From assembly GCA_964036665.1 (NCBI GenBank), contig OZ038526.1, positions 8,184,001-8,248,000 of the forward strand: DNA of 64,000 nucleotides, read 5' to 3'. Shown piece by piece: positions 24,621-35,519 of the stretch. Within the stretch, counting starts at the first letter, position 1. Each line of letters starts with the position of its first letter. A model generated the notes under the pieces. It was given only the letters and a program-made list of their open reading frames with translations. It ran no database searches and had not been told where the DNA came from. The position numbers were made by a program, and so were the translations under genes. The stretch comes from Gordius sp. MW1 (lineage: Eukaryota > Nematomorpha > Gordioida > Gordea > Gordiidae).

Positions 24621-25699
24621 AAGGGAAAAAGGCTAGCTACGCCACTGTGTGGTAGCTCATCCTTACTTCCCCATTTATACCCTCCAGCAGTATTGAGTGT
24701 TTATTAAATATCATGTAAAATTATTTCTATATATACTCATTAACAAACTTAAAAATTTTAAAATTTATTTCTTTAAGTTACTTTTGTAAAATATCCATTT
24801 TACCGAAAAATTTAAAATGGCGGATAGGCAAAGAAGCCAAATAACTTTATTAAAAACATTAGAACCTTAAATAAGGGTCTTAAAACTTTTAGCTTATATA
24901 GTTTTATGTATCCTGAAGTGCCATTTGTAAAAGAAATCTTTTTTCTGTAGGTGGCCTCTTAAAAGATAGAATAATTTATTATTTTTACATATTTTTACGA
25001 ACTTTTTTAAAACATACATATTGTTTACCATATCGGTAAAAAAATTAAACAAAAAATAAAAATTATAGGGCCCGGGCCGGGCTTTGTATAAAATTAACGG
25101 GCCGGGCCCGGGATTATAATTTTATATTATGACGGGCCCGGGCCAGGCCGGGCTTTTGAATTTTTATTACGGGAGGGCCGACTGACTTAAACAGGCCCGT
25201 TGCAGGTCTCTAGTCTTAATCCATAAATCTACTAATTTTTAAGCACTTCTTCAATTTCTTTAGAAGGTTCTCCCACAACTTCAGCCTTTTTTAATAAATA
25301 ATAATTCAGATATATTTGTAACTTATGGCAAATATAAAATATTTTTAATAAACATTAGAAAACATTCAATGATGAATTTTAAACGCCTAGGTTAAATATA
25401 AATTTGTAAAATAACAATTTGCTCACCTCTTATTTTCTAGACCTCATTTTTTGCTGTTTATATTTTTTTGCCCCCCCCCCCCCCCCTAAATTAAAATACA
25501 CAGTTGTTTTTTGTGTATCATTAATTTTTTTACCAAAATCTAATTAATAGTATTGCATAGGTACGTCGGAAATTCGTTTTAAAGATTCTTAATTTGAAAG
25601 TTAATAAGTTTAAATGAAATTCAAGTGTGGAAAAATTGGTGTGCCATAATATTTTGCGGAACAATAAGTCTTGCCATTACAAATCGGTAATTAAATATT

Positions 25700-26010
25700 T
25701 ATTACAGGGGGCTGCAGGGAGGGGCGGCTGCCTCCCTCTAATTCATAAATTCTTCAAAATTTAATATTTAAAATTATGAAAATACAAAAAATATTATTTT
25801 GTCCTTCCCTAGATCATGATTGCCCCCCTTTAAATCCAACCCTTGCTATGCCCATGAACTTATTAAAAATGGAATGCCCAATGTCGTTCAAAATACACTA
25901 TGTACATTCCCATCAAGACTTTTTCCCAAAAAATTCATGTGTGACAAGCAGGATGAACGTTTTCACCAAGAAATATCTAAATTGGCAGATTGAATTCAAT
26001 GATCGCTGAC
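25700..26010 (+). pseudogene. Decayed repeat piece plus relic of a widespread mobile-element protein
   Basis: At 25,705-25,858 there is a G-run/C-run stretch ending TGCTATGCCCATG, of the TGGGCGTAGCC family. From about 25,859 the frame reads LLKMECPMSFKIHYVH, then SHQDFFPKN. After a frame change it continues DERFHQEISKLAD. This order (cysteine, MSLKIHF-like, HSHLDFFP-like, ERFHQDI-like) is one I recall from uncharacterised repetitive proteins in invertebrate genomes. The family name is unknown to me. Confidence 0.45.
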
Positions 26011-27589
26011 CATAGACTAAATATAATGCTCATTCCCTTTAAAAAAATGATGCCAATTTTGGCAGGCATTTGTAACTATTACGACTAGAGAGTCTATTCT
26101 AACGTTATAATGTAATTTATATATATTCTTTTTTTTTAACTATGTCAATAATTTTTATAAAATTTTAATTTTAAATTTATGCTATATTAAAAAAAGCATT
26201 GTATAGGCGATTTAAAATTACAACATAATAATATTATAAATAAACCCCTAAAATAATTTAAAAAAAAATAACAATTATATAAAAAGATGGATGATAATAG
26301 TTTAAGCGCCATCTATAATTAATTTAAAATCGAATATATATTGATAAAATGTTTTATTTACAAAATAACATAATTAATAAAAGATTGTAAAAAACATTAA
26401 ATAAAAATTTTTATTGCCCTAAAAACATAATATTTTTATTAAAATTGTTACGAATGTAAATTTAAATTGTCTATAAATTAAGAATAATAATAGAATTTGG
26501 CAAGTATCAAGTTAAAAGTGTAGCAATATTTTGTTTTCACATATAAGTATATTATTATATTATTATAGTCTATCGGGGCTAGTGGTAGACCGAGGTTACT
26601 TTTATATTTTAAATTATTATTTAAAATAAATCATAAAACTCCAATATTTACACTATATGTGTATTTTGTCATAAGGTATAAATGATAATTTTTTTTGTAA
26701 AAATTAAAAATTTTATAAAATAAAAACGCTTTTCGGTAGTTATTAGTAGCCCTGATAAAATTTTGTATTTTGCACATAAATTTTATTTGGTTGTATATTT
26801 TATATTAGTTTAAATTTTAACTTACAATGAAATATTTTTATTAAAACCTTCTAATGATTAATTATTTGCAACATAACATGTTAAATTATTAACTCTTTAA
26901 AAAAGAGGTCGGGGCTAGTCGGAGAGGGGCTAGTGCTAAACATTTTTCTTTGTGCCTTAGCTTATAAAAACATATCACAAGATTTAAAAAACAAAATTTT
27001 TAAATAATTTAACTTTATGTAACTTGGAGACTAATAAATTATTAACAGATATTTTCCATTGCAGAATATGTCTTTTATGGATCTTAAGTCAGATTGTCAT
27101 CATGACCCTTTTTTCTATGTATTTGTGGTATCCACTCCCTTACGCCCCACCCCCTTACGTGTGTGCTATCCAAAAATTTATATATTCGTCCCCCCCCCAC
27201 ACATACACACATGCGTAAATATTACTCTTGTTTATGATGAGTCACGATTGTTAATATCTTTATGATATAAATAGTTAAGATTTTATTAACCCCCTTTAAC
27301 GATTTTTTGCCCTTCTTCAGTGATTATTATCGCCTCTCTTACTTAGATATATTTTTTTTTGTGTTTTGGGGAAACATCATTCGGAAAAATGTAGATCGAT
27401 TAAATATATTTTATCGCGGTACTTTTATCGCGATACAAGGAAAATATACTCACGCCAAGAAAAACAATTCGGTAAAAAACCATATACCCATCTGACCCCG
27501 GCCAAATGCCGAACTTTTATACTCAATATCACTAACATATTTAAAAACAAATTTTAAATTTTTTTCTTCAAATTACTTTTGTAAAAAAT
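26011..27589. other. AT-rich stretch, no gene recognised
   Basis: Very AT-rich sequence with short ORFs (27,024-27,557) whose translations are low-complexity or hydrophobic and lack motifs. At 26,930-26,945 the phrase GGGGCTAGT repeats 26,574-26,582. No splice-supported coding region was found. Confidence 0.3.
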
Positions 27590-28066
27590 CACTGTTTTTC
27601 ATTTTATGCTAATAAACTAATAATTAAAATGGTGGAAAAGCAATGAAGCTAAGTAACTTTATTAAAAACATTATAACCTTAAATAATGGGTTGAAAAGTT
27701 TATTTGGCTTATATCGTTTTATCTATCCTGAAGTGCCACTTGTAAAAATTTTTTTCATGTAGGTCGTTTTTTAAATTAAGAAAAACTCGATTGACCGGGA
27801 ATTACCAATTTATTATTTTTACAATATTTTTATTAACATTTTTAACACATACTTTTTGTTTACCATATCGATAAAAAAATTAAACAAGAAAATATAAATA
27901 AAAATATTTTACGGGCTCGGGCCGGGCTCGGGCTTTGTATAAAACTAGCGGGCCGGGCCCAGGCTTATAATTTAATATTTTGACTGGCCCGGGCCGGGCC
28001 TGGGTTTTTAAATTTTTATTACGGCGAGCCGACTGACCTAAACAGACCCGTTGCAGGTCTCTAATA
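27590..28066. mobile_element. Right half of a GC-rich-ended hAT element
   Basis: The stretch parallels 24,730-25,212: AAATGGTGGAAAAGCAATGA, then CTGAAGTGCCACTTG, then GGGCTCGGGCCGGGC blocks, ending GTTGCAGGTCTCTA. The matching left half is absent, so the copy is truncated. Confidence 0.6.
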
Positions 28067-28115
28067 ATTTGTACTTTACTTTTTTTAACATAAAATAGCA
28101 ACACCGTGGGTAAAT

Positions 28116-28490
28116 CAGTGGCGTAAATGAGGGGGGGGGGACGGGAAATTCCTGAAAAGTTTTTTGAATAATAATTAAATTAAATGGGTTAAAATATTAT
28201 AGTTTACTTACATCAAAGACTTTAAACACTTATAAAAACCTTGAAACATACGAAGGATTTTTTGAAGGAGGGGGTTATAAAATTTTCATTAAATTTTTTT
28301 GTAATTATTTTTTTTGATATAAATGATTTTTTTTCTAAAATTTTAAAGTGACAATAGAGTAAAAATATTAAAATACTAAAAGTAAAATTCCAACAAATTT
28401 TTATTTTTATTAAATGTACAATATAGAAATTATATAAATTAAAAATCATGGGAGGGGTTCTAACCCGAAACCCCACCCCTACGCCAATGA
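28116..28490. repeat. Possible TIR repeat with CAGTGGCGTAAAT end
   Basis: The left end is CAGTGGCGTAAATGAGG followed by a G run. The right side reads CACCCCTACGCCAATG. This resembles the CAGTGGCGTAGC hAT ends at 22.3 kb, but no target duplication is evident. Confidence 0.4.
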
Positions 28491-29870
28491 TGTATACAAT
28501 TAATTTTTTTGATTTAAAATTCGACAAAATGCATTTTTAATAATCGAATATGATTGTGAAAATTGCTATGGAAAAAAACTTGTTTGAACATTTATTTCCC
28601 GTAAAACACCACACCGCCCCAGGAAGTAGATAACAAAGCGATTATTATAATGTTCCTCATTCTATATAATATAAATTCTTTTATCATTTAGCATATTTTT
28701 CTAAAATTTTATGCTATAACTCATTACGGTTTGATAACTAAATTGCTTGCCAAGGCCAGCTTACCCAATGCACTAATGATGTCTAAATAACCCGGCCAAA
28801 ATGACGATTTTAAATTTCAAGAATTAATTATGCCTTATTTTCTAAAAACTTTGATCTAATTCTAAAATTTAATTAGAAAGGTGACAAAAAAATACTCATT
28901 ATGGTGCCCGCTTTTACGGAAAATCTCAATTTAGAACGGTGGCCTGCCTGACCCCTTAGCCGAGTGAGCCCAGCAGTGAGCCAGACTTGTTGGTTGTTTA
29001 ATTTTTATTTTTAATTACAAATATAATGTAAAAAATTTTGTGCCAGCTTCCCCCCCCCCTCGAGAAATGTTTATTTGATTTTATATTTTATATTGCCTAA
29101 CCTATGGCATGAATATTTACAATTAATTTAGCGAAAATGAAACAAGGAGAATTTGGCGTTAAAAATAAAAGAGAAAATAATTACTAAATCAGGATATCCG
29201 CGCAATTTGCTGAGAAAAAATTACATAACAACTCTAGTCTCAACAGGTATCTGAAGTGTAATGTCCGGTACTTTCTATTTTAAACATCCTAGAATGTCAA
29301 CCTGTTGAGAAATAATTACATAACAACTCGAGTCTCATCAGGTATCTGAAGTGTAATGTCCGCTACCTTCTATTGTTAAACTTCTTAGTAATTTTAAATG
29401 TTTTATAGTTAACCAAATGACACAAGCAATTAAATTATAGCATATATTGACAGGCAAGTAGTTTTATGAAAGGTACATAAACTCTGTAATTAAGTAGGAT
29501 ATTAATTACCTTTTTTTATAATAAACCCTTTTATTAATAGTCAAGAAGATATAATATCTAGCGAAGATTTACAGGATGTTTCGATAATAAATTACCTGAT
29601 CGGTGGTGACGAGGTATAATATTAATATTTAAATAATTTATTTTTTGTATAGAGGGACTCAAGTGTTGGGAGCCAAAATACGCCTCTTTCGGTGTCCAGA
29701 TCTTAACCTTGCTACAAAATAAAAAGAATTTTTGAGTACACCCCTTAAAATTCATCGTAAATGCACTATCTGTTATAATAAAAGTAAAAGTTCAATGTCC
29801 TGTCCGGTACCTTCAATCGTATTAGCAAAGTCTTATCTTAGTTAATTTAATATTAGTTTACACTTTATAA
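28491..29870. other. No gene recognised; contains a short tandem duplication
   Basis: At 29,212-29,390 a unit of about 105 bp (TTACATAACAACTC, GGTATCTGAAGTGTAATG) is present twice in tandem, and a related AATGTCCTGTCCGGTACC word follows at about 29,792. The 65-codon minus-strand ORF at 29,558-29,755 (CTQKFFLFCSKVKIW) has no recognisable relative. A C run lies at 29,051-29,059. Confidence 0.35.
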
Positions 29871-30605
29871 ATAGGATAGCTTAGATTAACAAATTTGACT
29901 GCACTGCACGCACAACAGCTCACATATTGTTGATGATGATGACAATAACAACTAGCTTATACGTTACAACCCCTTAGCATATATCTAATGGTCCATCGGG
30001 ACTCTATGAAAAAATAATAGACTAGTGGTCGGTATTCACCACACCCACACTGAATGTCTTCACCAGAAAAGGAGACTAACAGTGTTGGTGTGGCTCTTTT
30101 TCTTAAGACTACAATACCACCTCAGATGACCCTACAGCACTAGAGGTGAATAAGACTTGGCTATCTCACAACCATTGCAAGCACTGGTGTTAGTAATGTA
30201 GTGGTTGTAATAGAGTAGTAGTCGAATTGATAAGCAACAACACGACACGATTAATTCCTAGTGTATGGGAAGGGAGGGCGACCTCAAGTCTGGGGCAATT
30301 TGCCAATGTAAAAAGATAGGGGTAAGTTAATTTTTTATATAATTTAAAAATTAATTGTGCTTAGATAATTAAAATTTTATTGATTGTGTCCTCTTCCCTT
30401 TATCTACAAATCAAGTTTATTAAACCAAATTTTTACCGATTAAGTTGCAAATTATTGACCTTTAAAAAACGCTAAAATCGCTGTTTCTTGATGTATAAGG
30501 AAAAAAACTAAAAATATATTTGTGTTTACCATAAAAACTCTACCAGAATCTGCAAACAGTTTGCCGGTTGGTTTCACAAGTCCATTATTTGTTCACCAGT
30601 GTATT
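29871..30605. repeat. Long-armed repeat, second copy (one side)
   Basis: The stretch at 30,130-30,320 is the inverted counterpart of about 60-240 in this window (GGTGAATAAGACTTGG; GACCTCAAGTCTGGGGC). It ends TTTGTTCACCAGTGTA at about 30,602, like the right end of the element at 30,655-32,446 (TTGTTGTCCAGTGTA). It is non-coding. Confidence 0.55.
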
Positions 30606-30654
30606 TAGCGATATTAATTTTTTGTAAGTCATACTAAAAAAATTAATGTTTTTT

Positions 30655-32446
30655 ATAACACTGGTCTACAAAAAAAAATAACCGGGAAACGGTCAACATA
30701 TTCCGATAGAGTTTTTTGTGGTGAACACAAATATGTTTTTCATTTTTTTCCTATACGTCAAGTTTTTTTTACATATTTCGATTCAAAGTTGCGAAAATGA
30801 CCGTTTTTGACCCTTTTCTATGCTCAAAAGAGCGATATTGAATGACTTAAAAAAATTTAAACCTCTAAGCGGTAGAACCAACTTAGAGTAAAACATTGAA
30901 AAATAATTTTTTTTTCCTTTTGTTTTTACTTTTTCCAATATATCGAATATTCGATTAGTCCCTATGATAGCGGCATCCTTTGAGCCTCTCTCCCTCTCTA
31001 TCTAATTGGGTTTATAACACTATACACTTGGTGCATGTGAGTAATTGATGGATGATGTGGGGGTGGGGGTGTGTAAAAGTAGTGGCGTAATACGTGCCAT
31101 TCCTCTAGTAGAGAGGGAGGATGACAGGCGTAGTAGTAGGAATTAGAAACCTGCACGGCCCGGCCCGGCCCGCGGGCCGGGTATGGGCGGGCTTTGGACT
31201 TTAAAAAAAACAACGGGCCGGGCTTGGGCGGGCCGACAAATCAAGCGGGCCGGGCCTATATTTAGCTAGGCCCGTTAAAAGCTCGTTGCAAAATAGTTAA
31301 TTTTTTATTTGTGTAGTAATAAATACTTTAAAATAATTACAACTTAAACAAAGACAAACGTCTTATATTTAAACTGTTTTTTTATTAATTTAAATTTATT
31401 TTTTTGTGTCCTATGGTCCTAATACGCAACACAAACACACTTACTTTTCATTTACATTCATACATTTAAAAAAAGTACTGCGAAATTTGAATTGTACTCA
31501 ACTCAATTGAAATAAAATCGTGGAAAGGCAAAGAAGCTAAGTAAATAAAGTAAAATCAATATAACCTTTAATTAAGTACCCAAAATTATCTCATTTGGCA
31601 TTTATGGTTTCATGTATCCCGGCTACAAGTGCCACAAGTGAACGAAATTTCTCTACGGCTGGTCGCTTATTAGAAGAGTGAAGAACCCGATTAAGACCGG
31701 AAATAATTAACGATTTATTGTTTTTACATGATTATTATTGATGTTTTTAAAATATATTACTGAATATTGAATTAACTTTTTAATAAAAAAATAACCATCG
31801 TTTAAAAATTTGCAAAAAAAAATTTCTACGGGCCCGGGCCGGGCCTGGGTTTTGCAAAAAATGTTTAGGGCAGGGCCCGGGCCAAATTTTTCTTTTTTCA
31901 GCGGGCTAGGGCCGGGCCCGGGCCTAGAAATTTTCGAAGCGGGCGGGCCGACCAAGCAAAATAGGCCCGTTGCAGGTCTCTAGTAGGAATAGTTCGTATT
32001 AACCCACTACTCTTGCACCCACCACACTCATCAATCACTTACATGCACTAAGGGTATAGTGTTATATAAGCATATAAGCCAATTAGAGAGAGAGAGAGAG
32101 TGGCTCAAAGGATGCCGCGATTTCGCATAGGGACTAATTGCATTTTTGATATATTGGAAAAAGTAAAAACAATAGGGGAAAAAATCATTTTTGAATGTTT
32201 TACCCTAAGTTGGTTCTACCACTTAGAGGTTTAAGATTTTTTTTAGCTATTCTATATCGCTCTATTGAGCGTCAAAAAGGATCAAAAACGGTCATTTTCG
32301 CAACTTTGAATCAAAATATCTAAAAAACTTGACGTATAGGAAAACAACGAAAAACATATTTGTGTTCACCACAGAAAACTCTATCGGAATATGTTGACCG
32401 TTTCCCGGTTATTTACACAAGACCATAATTTGTTGTCCAGTGTAAT
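30655..32446. mobile_element. Foldback-like element with about 480-bp inverted arms
   Basis: The left arm (about 30,658-31,143) and the right arm (about 31,983-32,446) are reverse complements over most of their length: CCGGGAAACGGTCAACAT near 30,674 pairs with 32,384-32,402, and TCAATCAC/GTGATTGA-type words pair near the centre. The outer ends are CACTGGTCTACAA and GTTGTCCAGTG. The centre is occupied by a separate hAT element (31,144-31,982). No transposase was found. Removing the hAT gives an almost perfect long palindrome of about 950 bp. Confidence 0.75.
31144..31982. mobile_element. GC-rich-ended non-autonomous hAT element in a palindrome centre
   Basis: The ends are TAGAAACCTGCACGG and GTTGCAGGTCTCTA (11 of the outer 12 positions match as inverted repeats). 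The flanking duplication GTAGGAAT at 31,136-31,143 and 31,983-31,990 is perfect. GGCCCGGCCCG-type blocks lie just inside both ends. The AT-rich middle has no ORF. This is the best preserved member of the family in the window. Confidence 0.9.
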
Positions 32447-34612
32447 TATAACTCAAATCTTCAGTAAATTAAAATATCAAGCTTTAAATGTTTCAATCTT
32501 TATAGTATCATTTCTCTCAAAACATGCCTACTTAGTCCACATTGATAACGAAAGTACGATTTTTTTCTCTGTCTAGGAATTATAAGTGATTTCATATTTA
32601 AAATCCGTCGGCTGATAAGAATATTATTTAAACGACATTAATTTTTAAAAGGGATTTTTAAAATATGTTGCAAAAGGATATGAAACTCCAAAATAAATTA
32701 ATAAGGTATTTCATTAGTAAAGCAAGTGGAAGGGGCCGGGGTAGATCTATAACAGCGATATTTAAAAAACGACGACGCTGAATCGAACATTCCTATTGGT
32801 TAATATGGCATAATAACGAGTTATATACCATATCACGTGATCTTTATAAAAATACAATTGGTTAGTTTTTGCACTCTATTATTTTTTGACGACACTAAAA
32901 TGACTACAAGACTTTCAAAATAATTTAAGTATTAAATACTAAGCATATCAAGTCTGCACATTAATTCTATCACAATTTAGATTTGATTTACACCGGGTGA
33001 TTCAAATATTTTACTTCTAAATGTATAATAAATTTATGGTATTCTTGATGGTGATGTGTTTAAATCAGCGATGAATCAGAAAGATTTTTTTTAACTTCAT
33101 CCATCTTTATAATTAACCAATTTCTTAACGAAGAGTCGTCACCATAGTCGCGAATATTAGAACAACTTTGCTCCCGCCTCTCTGCTATTTTAACACAAGA
33201 AATTTTGTAGAAAATTATTCCCCTATAAAATACCAACTTAATTACATTATAAAAATAAAACACTAATGCAGAAAATTTCGGGCCGTCATTTGAGAGTTTT
33301 TTTTTATTTGATTTCAAGTTCAAAATGTTTGCTATTGCTTGTATCTTACCCATAAAAGGTCAAAATTTTGATTTCTAATCTATCAAACAAAATAATTATT
33401 ATGGACAAACTTTGTTTTATGGCTAAGAAATGTTTCAGCAGAGGTTATGAGAGATATCAGAAAGTGGAACTGCTAAGCATAAACAAATGAGACACTAAAA
33501 ATACACCTGTGAGATTAACTCTTGGCAAATAGATATTGCAAAATTAAGACAAATGCAATATGTAAAAATTGTAAAAATGCATGGAAAATTTATAAAAATT
33601 AATCTTGTAATATTTTACAATCGATAAAAACGCCCAAAATGTACATTCTTCAGGTATAAAATACTTATGATGCATTTACCATTTAGTTTAATGCCTTTAC
33701 GCAAATATTTTGATAACACACAAAAATGTGATTAAATTGTAGTACGTACTTACAAATAACATAACAAGCTCGACAAGATTTAATTAAAACATAAACGGCC
33801 ATTACATTTTTTTAACATAACATGTACGCTAAAAGATTTTGGATACTATTCTTAAGAAGTGCTCTAACACTTCTTTATTCTGTACAATGCAATAACAATG
33901 GTATATATTCTTAAGGGCTATATATTTTTATGTTCATTAGAATTTGCAAAGATATTAATTGCGCCTCTTTACATAAACAATCTCGGATCAAACAAGTAAA
34001 ATACGCTCATTAGTTTTAATTGCATAGCAATTAATAATATATTTTATGCCTTTTTCTACAATTCCTAGTGATACGATGATTTTTGAAAAAGATAGATATC
34101 ACATAAATCAAAAGCAAGACACATTTCATACTATTTTTGTAGCGCCTTCAAATTATAATGCAGAAAATAAGTCGGTTAGAAAATATATTTTAATTTTCAT
34201 GACATGATTATAGAGTTCGATTGTAATTTGGAGCTAACTGCATTTCGTTAATAATAATTTATTTGAAATATTTTTTTCAAACATTTCTCAATCATCATTT
34301 TTCTGTATGCAATGCTGGGTCCGAGGTGGGTTCAAAATGTTCGCAATCTGTATTACATATTGTAAATTTTACATTAATTTTATTTTAGGTCGTAAGTTAA
34401 TTTTACTATAAATGCTTGTACGTTAAGACTAATATTATGGTGCATTATTAAGTAGATAAAAATTATATGGGAGAATTTAGAACATCTAATGCTTATAAAA
34501 TCTTAGATTTGAATTAATTGATTATAAATAATTTTTAAGTAATCAATTTAATATAATTATCAGGCTGAAAGAGCTCAAAATGCTATTTTTAAATTATAAT
34601 GGAACACATAAG
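32447..34612. other. Mostly unique AT-rich sequence with one small ORF
   Basis: Apart from the ORF at 33,060-33,353 no coding sequence, RNA gene or complete repeat was recognised. At 32,750-32,850 the stretch TTAAAAAACGACGACGCT to GAGTTATATACCATATCACG repeats 10,246-10,322, so part is a dispersed repeat. Confidence 0.35.
33060..33353 (-). CDS. 97-residue ORF of unknown function
   Basis: An uninterrupted frame from ATG at 33,353 to a TAA. It is Lys-rich at both ends (MGKIQAIANILNLKSNKKK; MDEVKKNLSDSSLI) with a Phe/Tyr/Val-rich middle and an acidic-polar stretch (SNIRDYGDDSSLRNW). It lies in non-repetitive DNA. A 41-bp GT-AG pair within it could be a tiny intron but would change the frame. It may be an exon of a minus-strand gene or a chance ORF. 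Confidence 0.3.
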   Translation of the reverse strand: MGKIQAIANILNLKSNKKKLSNDGPKFSALVFYFYNVIKLVFYRGIIFYKISCVKIAERREQSCSNIRDYGDDSSLRNWLIIKMDEVKKNLSDSSLI

Positions 34613-34761
34613 CATGGGCGTAGCCAGGTTTTGGATTAGGGGGGGGGGCGAAAGCTGTTTAATTAGGGGGGGGGGGGGAGCAAAACATAATTTTTTTAAC
34701 TTTTAAGGGTTTTTGTATTGAAATTTTTTTTTCATTGCCCCCCCCCCTGGCTACGCCCATG
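34613..34761. mobile_element. TGGGCGTAGCC-family MITE, complete copy
   Basis: A 149-bp copy with well-matched ends, CATGGGCGTAGCCAGG and CCTGGCTACGCCCATG. The flanks CACATAAG and CACTTAAC match at 6 of 8 positions. It is the shortest complete copy and the cleanest for defining the family's ends. Confidence 0.75.
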
Positions 34762-35189
34762 CACTTAACAAAACTAAAGATGTTGAATATCGTATATAAA
34801 CGACCATCTTTGGCCCTATAACAATTTTGTGAATTAATATTAAAGGATTTTTGTAAGTGGAAATAATTTTGTTAATAACTTTTCATGTAAAGTCTGAATT
34901 TAACTAATGAAAAACAATTATTTTGTTAATTTTTTTGTCAAAAGGGTGGGTCGTGCATTACCTGCCCTTGACCAATATAAAATATTTATATAAAAAATTA
35001 TTTCAAGATATCAATAGAATTTCCTAGTGAATATCTTCACAAACTTCAACGCCTATGTGGAAATATAACCAATTTTTCTACTTGCTCTCATAGTTTAAAG
35101 TTGCGACCAACTATAATGAATAATCTTTTATCAAAAGTACATTAATTAAGCCCTGACTAATGATAATCTTGTTAGTTTTTCTTATATAA

Positions 35190-35340
35190 AAGCGGACATA
35201 AATTGGTTATAATTGAAGAATACATAAACAATTTATTAATTATTGCGGATATTAATGTTACAAATGTGCATCCAAATATCACTATGTTTAACGGTAACCT
35301 AAATGAGAACTCGGTTAAATTAAGAGACTTCAATTTAAGC
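35190..35340 (+). other. Candidate upstream exon of the gene at 35.5-38.5 kb
   Basis: After an acceptor-like AAAAG at about 35,194 one frame is open to 35,355 and has protein-like composition (LVIIEEYINNLL, INVTNVHPNITMFNG, LRDFNLSNLSN) with several N-x-T/S sequons. I could not find a donor that gives the phase needed by the exon at 35,520. The link is therefore unproven. Confidence 0.3.
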
Positions 35341-35519
35341 AATCTTAGTAATTAACAACTTTATATAATAAATGTAATTATACAAATTAGCTACGATATA
35401 TAGAAGGGATTCTCTATGTGTGATCGATCGCCCAGGAACATATAGAGTGTTGTTGCATAAATTTCTTCTCCTAATTGAAAAGTGCTTTTTCATTTTATTA
35501 ATACTATATTGATTTATAG

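Larger units (their letters stand above)
22299..24647. mobile_element. 2.35-kb hAT transposon with scrambled transposase
   Basis: The ends are CAGTGGCGTAGCTAGG and GGCTAGCTACGCCACTG. The flanking duplication is TGTGGTAG at 22,291-22,298 and 24,648-24,655, a perfect 8 bp. The interior holds a hAT C-terminal dimerisation block on the plus strand (about 23,118-23,370) and a DUF4371-like transposase core on the minus strand (23,513-23,848). It also contains a smaller MITE (22,793-22,961) and G or C runs. The opposed transposase pieces and stops show it is inactive. Confidence 0.85.
21877..25212. mobile_element. GC-rich-ended non-autonomous hAT element, split by a nested hAT
   Basis: The left end is TAGAGACCTGCACGGCC and the right end is GTTGCAGGTCTCTA, with GGGCC-rich subterminal blocks at 21,890-22,010 and 25,070-25,200. 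The same structure with a perfect duplication is seen at 31,144-31,982. Removing the nested element at 22,299-24,647 leaves about 980 bp, close to the 839 bp of that copy. The flanks are GTCTATCT and GTCTTAAT, only 5 of 8 identical, so the duplication is weak. Confidence 0.65.
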
